This document shows, piece by piece, positions 59,936-64,000 of a stretch of 64,000 bases of DNA (its first letter is position 1; every line of letters starts with the position of its first letter). Location: the NCBI GenBank assembly GCA_029706075.1, contig JAINUG010000087.1, forward strand, positions 2,046,001 through 2,110,000, in the 5' to 3' direction. The notes beneath the pieces are model-generated. The model ran no database searches, was not told the origin of the DNA, and saw only the letters and a program-made list of their open reading frames with translations. The translations under genes were made by a program, and so were the position numbers. The stretch is from Aldrovandia affinis (taxonomy: Eukaryota; Chordata; Actinopteri; Notacanthiformes; Halosauridae).

Positions 59936-61380
59936 ATACATTTTATAACCCACCTAAATCTTACTCACTATCTGTTGGCAACTAACCCCCCATTACCCAA
60001 TGCACTTGCACACCCAAATGCTACACCCATATGCGCATGTTCACTTCCTTGCTGTGTGTTTGAGGCAGTCTCCTGGAGCCAAGGTTGTTTGCTTGTAGAA
60101 AAATGTTTCTTCTCCATATCTGTATATTTCCACGTCTGTATATTTCATGAGATTTCGACAGACAAACCAAAGCATCAACCATGCACCTGTATCCAGCCAC
60201 TGAACGTGGGCTCTGGAGCTTATCATCTGAATAGCTATTGGTCGGTTGCATATGGAGGCCATGGTCATGCTCATGGTTAGATTGATCAGGTTCTAAGATT
60301 TCACACAAGCTTTTACTGGTTTCTCTGGGTCATTGTTGGGCTGAGATAGGTCAGTGCGTATCTAACCAGTCCAGTTCTGCTGAAAATCAAAGCACTGCAT
60401 ACGCATGTGAAAACTGGGGGCACATGCCACTTCTGGGTTCTGGGCGATTTGAAAAATAAAATTAGTAATTGTTTATACTTAATAATGGCAGCAAGTCTCC
60501 GTTGTTTTCGTTTCTTAGAAGAGGTTTTTGACACATATGCTGTGTCAAAAACTATTTTGGCTTGTTTTCGGAGTGTCATTTGTCTGCCATGAGTATTGAT
60601 TTGGATGACGCATATGACATCGCTAGACATGTTATTATTGGTAGCATGGCTAAAAACATATAACCACTTTGGATAGATTTTAACACACTGAAGGATACCT
60701 GGTTCCTCTGTTTAAAAACAACTGTAGAATTTGATTGCTTTTAGATATTTTGATATTTTTCTATGAAGGGTACAACCCCTTGCCGTAGCACATACATCAA
60801 TTATTTATCTGGAATCTGTGATGAATTCAGAGGGAAAAACCATCATATTAGTAGAGTGTAAATCTGAAAAAAACTGTAAAATTTGTATTTATTTGACATT
60901 TTATGTAATCTTAAAGTGCATGATGAGTCTCATAGGTGGCATTTGTATGTGCTGACACTTGGTTCCCCATGGTACAACTGTTTACTTCACACCAAGCCCT
61001 CAACCACATATGTACAAGGCGTACCTTTGGAGATATTATGCTTGGTGTAGAAGTAGTGAAAAATAGGCGGAAATAGACATTTCCAGGCCTTGACACGAAG
61101 GGGTAAAAATGGAGCTATGCTCAATGTCAAAAGAGCCCCAGGCAACAAAAAAAATGTTCTGAATGAACAAGCAGCCTTGGATGAAATAAATCAGTGAGGG
61201 AGTTAATATACAAAAACATGACACAATGGGCTGTCATTGGGCATGGTATTTCAGAATTCTCTTAAAGCCCATGTGGTCCAGTTTACACAGAAACAGCCAC
61301 GCCGGCTGCTACTGCAGGAAGATGTGCTTTGAGCAAAATAGATATTTGTGGCTTTACGACTTAAGATTCAACACCCTTCC
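59936..61380. other. Unassigned sequence
   Basis: Frames of 95-105 codons at 59975-60630 overlap on opposite strands and have no domain. No recognised repeat. Confidence 0.4.
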
Positions 61381-61720
61381 CTATCCATAAAGGTTCATCT
61401 TCCTGATGAAGAGAGCGTGAGTCCATGTGAATGGTGGCAAAGTGTGCTGCCCATACAGGCGACCATGTTGGTCTGTCCTCGGGTATTAAATTAATCAAAG
61501 CTAATCTGGTGGCATTAGATCATCAAGGTCAGAGCAGTCTGGTAAACAGCTCAAAGAGGCATCATTTATCTGTGGAGGGGGGAGAGCTGGCATGGTGCCC
61601 ATTCCTCTCTTCTGCATGGGAAGAGGAGACGGAAGAATGTCTCAATCCTTTCGACCTCATTGTCACATCTTATCCAACTGGCGATTTTATTTTTTATGCC
61701 CCCAGCAAGACGTCGCGGTA
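61381..61720. other. Unique patch with TALE/homeodomain-like cores, possible CNE
   Basis: 61485-61580 reads ATTAAATTAATCAAAGCTAA, GGTGGCATTAGATCATCAAG and AGGCATCATTTATCTGTGG: clustered ATTA/ATCA words, no repeats, even composition. The 96-codon plus-strand frame across it has no domain. One of the stronger compositional candidates. Confidence 0.28.
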
Positions 61721-62460
61721 GGAAATATACGGTAGGAGTTATATTAAACCTTCTCTTTTCCTCCCTCCCTCTCTTGCTCTCTTCTCTCTCTGGCAGCAGA
61801 TGTCATTCTCCAGTTCTTTCCCACCGTGATGCAGGAACGGGAAATAACAAGATTAGAAAGCAGTTCACATAAATCTTCAGTGTTCCCGCACTGTTTACAT
61901 TTCCCTAGGAAGGCCTACCAGGCCGCTGTTTCCATGGAGACTGCTGTTGGCCAATGGTGGGCTGCACAGCCAGGCCTCGTGATGGTGGCACCTGTTGAGA
62001 GAAGTATTGGAGTTGGCAGTCAATGTTTTACTGAAAAAGAAATTGGGAGAAAAAACTATTGAGAAAATCTCCTTAAATTATAGAACAGAACGGTTTTAAG
62101 GCTCAAACTTGGCATTCTACATCAACTGCAGAACCAGAAACAAAAGACATTTATTTTTCAATTTTGCAGAACTATTTCAGACCATTAGAGTGCAACTGGA
62201 AAAGTACAGGAGCAGATGGTCCAATTGAAACTGGACTGCCGGTTTGGACTCTGAACTGCACATTCTCTCTTGCCCTTTATGGTACATTGGCACAGCCTGA
62301 AAATGTTTTTGTAAGACCGTTTGAATAAGGCCATATTTCCTGGAGTGTTATTTCACAGGGTTGTATGCTGCAAGTGAGCTAATGTTTCTGTCTATATTGG
62401 GATGCTGGCAAACATTTGGATCCAACAGCTTTCGACTGAGGCTACATAAACAAATGGAGA
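61721..62460. other. Unassigned sequence
   Basis: A long pyrimidine stretch ending CTCTCTGGCAG at about 61797 resembles a splice acceptor, but no exon is recognised after it. Confidence 0.35.
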
Positions 62461-62571
62461 CACAAACACACACACACACACACCCTTCAGGCACACACAC
62501 CACACACACACCTCAGACAAATGCACTCACCACACACCCCTCAGGCACACACACACACACACACACACAGT
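62461..62571. repeat. CA-rich minisatellite
   Basis: Alternating (CA)n blocks separated by spacers such as CCCTTCAGG and CCCCTCAGG; the block (CA)n plus CCTCAGG recurs about three times. Confidence 0.85.
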
Positions 62572-62654
62572 AGTAAAGATGCCCCAACTCACTATACACA
62601 TACATTTAAATAACTATAGAACATAATTTAAAAGGGTGTAATTTTGTTTTTGTG

Positions 62655-62765
62655 TTTCCATCACCTACCTCCTCTTTCCCTCTCCATCCCTCTCTCACAG
62701 GAAAAGGATGGGGGAGCCAGCCTTAGATGGCACACTGACCACCAATGACATGCTGGTCTAAATCC
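62655..62765 (+). other. Splice-acceptor-like run with short terminal frame
   Basis: A 40-bp pyrimidine tract ending CTCTCTCACAG at 62700 is followed by GAAAAGGATGGGGGAGCC. One frame reads KRMGEPALDGTLTTNDMLV and stops at TAA, 62759-62761. This is how a short last exon would look, but nothing upstream confirms a gene. Confidence 0.15.
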
Positions 62766-62979
62766 CTGGCTCTGGGTACAGCTGGCCGCTCTCTCAGATT
62801 CAGGGCCAGGCTAATGCAGTGTCACGATTCCCTCCTGGTGCCAAGCTGAGCCCTGATTGGCTGGACTGAGAGGTGGACTGAGAGAGCACAGCATTACCCT
62901 CCTGTGCTGTGTTCTACTTTGTACTTCCCCATGATCCATATGGTACACAATTCATCCAAACCTACAAAGGTTTCATATA

Positions 62980-63360
62980 CAGGTAACTGCCAAAATGAAG
63001 GAAACACCAACATAAAGTGTCTTAATAGGACATTGGGCTACGATGAGCTACCAGAACAGCTTCAATGCACATTGGCATAGATTCTACAAGTGTCTGGAAC
63101 TCTGTTGGAGGTGGTGAAACACCATGCATCTATGAGAAATTACATAATTTTGTGTTTTGTTAAATGGCAGTGGAAAATGCTGTCTTAGACGCTGCCCCAG
63201 AATCTCCCATAGGTGTACAATTGTGTTGAGATCTGGTGACTGAGGTGGCCATAGCATATGGTTTATATCATTTTCATTCTAATCAAGCTATTCAGTGACC
63301 ATTCGTGCCCTGTGGATGCGGCATTGCCATACTGGAAGAGACCACTCCGGGACCATCATC
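62980..63360 (-). mobile_element. Tc1-like element, truncated (family A, copy 3)
   Basis: The terminus is intact: TA followed by CAGGTAACTGCCAAAATGAA and GGAAACACCAACATAAAGTG, the exact complement of the right end of copy 2. The interior matches copy 1 ('catagattctacaagtgtct', 'tgtggatgcggcattgccat'), but no open transposase frame remains and homology stops near 63355. Confidence 0.85.
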
Positions 63361-64000
63361 ATTAGTTTTGAGATGATATGTACTGAATTATTACCATTTA
63401 ATAATATCAATGCCCGAAAGACATTGGTTGGCATTTTCTTGTATGCCTGAAAAACTCCTAGTGTAAAGCAGTGATGCTGTTTCATTACATTTTGTTTCAG
63501 TGGTGAAACTAATGCTTTCGTGGCACTTCATCACGTAGATATAAAGTAGAACCTTGTGGCCGACCAAAGGTCGCCATACCAGCGGCAGGTACAACATCCT
63601 CAAATCATCAAAAACTTGACAATATAAGATAGACACTATGTTTTAAAATAATATATAATATTTTGGTAATAATTATTATCTATCTATGTCTAGACTCAAC
63701 TGTTCAACTGCTAATGCATACAAGTCTAAAAAGTATTAGTCGATAGTAGGCTATATACTGTATATCTTATGCACATATCCATGTTTCAGTGCGATAAAAA
63801 CAAAACATTATCCTCTCTCGTTCTCAGCATATAAATCTATGAATCTAAAGCAAGAATAAATGTAAAGCAATTAAAAAATATATGTGTATTTATTCAATAT
63901 AAGTGTCCATGTAAAATAATCATTTGTTAATAATACTGAACAGATTGATGGTGCTTACAGCAATAAATGTCATTGCACATTTATTTCCTAATTTAGAAAC
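63361..64000. other. AT-rich unassigned sequence
   Basis: No gene or recognised repeat. Small TA and TCTA tracts near 63640-63690. Confidence 0.45.

Noticed and set aside
62461..62571. CRISPR-like array (repeat plus spacer look)
   Set aside because: The pattern is (CA)n blocks with short spacers in a vertebrate-type genome: a minisatellite, not a CRISPR.

Overview
The window looks like euchromatic, largely non-coding nuclear DNA from a teleost fish. There is no operon-like gene spacing and no long open frame except one retroelement ORF. The sequence is AT-rich with many microsatellites, and almost everything recognisable is a decayed transposable element of a fish type: Tc1-like transposons, hAT elements, L2/CR1- and L1-like LINEs, tRNA-derived SINEs and solo LTRs. 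The SINE heads (a ggcctcc start, then a 'cggtctaa' type A box) and the tail containing AAGTCGCTCTGGATAAG recall salmonid/esocid-type SINEs, so a protacanthopterygian fish is plausible but not shown. No host protein-coding exon was recognised with confidence.

Layout. 1-12 kb: mostly unique AT-rich sequence with a Tc1-like remnant (2.15-2.64 kb), a GC-rich patch with a small signal-peptide-like ORF (about 3.1 kb), a 152-bp tandem duplication (7.6-7.9 kb) and short repeat fragments. 12-17 kb: a second Tc1-like transposase remnant, a ZBED-type hAT element (14.57-16.34 kb) and a LINE tail. 17-25.4 kb: SINE pieces, then an L2-like LINE (20.56-23.69 kb) interrupted by a SINE and by a solo LTR with a perfect 5-bp duplication, then an L1-like fragment interrupted by another SINE. 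26-36 kb: the least repeat-rich part, with CpG- and TAAT-rich patches that look like possible conserved regulatory elements, two SINEs and a possible non-autonomous DNA transposon (29.0-30.3 kb). 36.6-43.7 kb: a degraded Tc1 copy, a SINE, and a CR1/L2-like endonuclease fragment split exactly by a 588-bp solo LTR. 43.7-53.7 kb: a complete-ended Tc1 element (43725-45329) with a frameshifted transposase, a second, different hAT-like pseudogene, a young-looking SINE with a 15-bp target duplication, a minus-strand LINE reverse transcriptase fragment, and a 5'-truncated but open L2-like reverse transcriptase ORF. 53.7-64 kb: more SINEs, an LTR fragment, two more copies of the first Tc1-like family, and further unique patches.

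How the parts relate. The interest is mostly stratigraphic. Insertions interrupt older insertions, with target-site duplications that can be read directly, so relative ages can be ordered. The non-repetitive patches are the best candidates for host function; calling them regulatory is inference from composition only. I found no previously undescribed gene system that I could defend.
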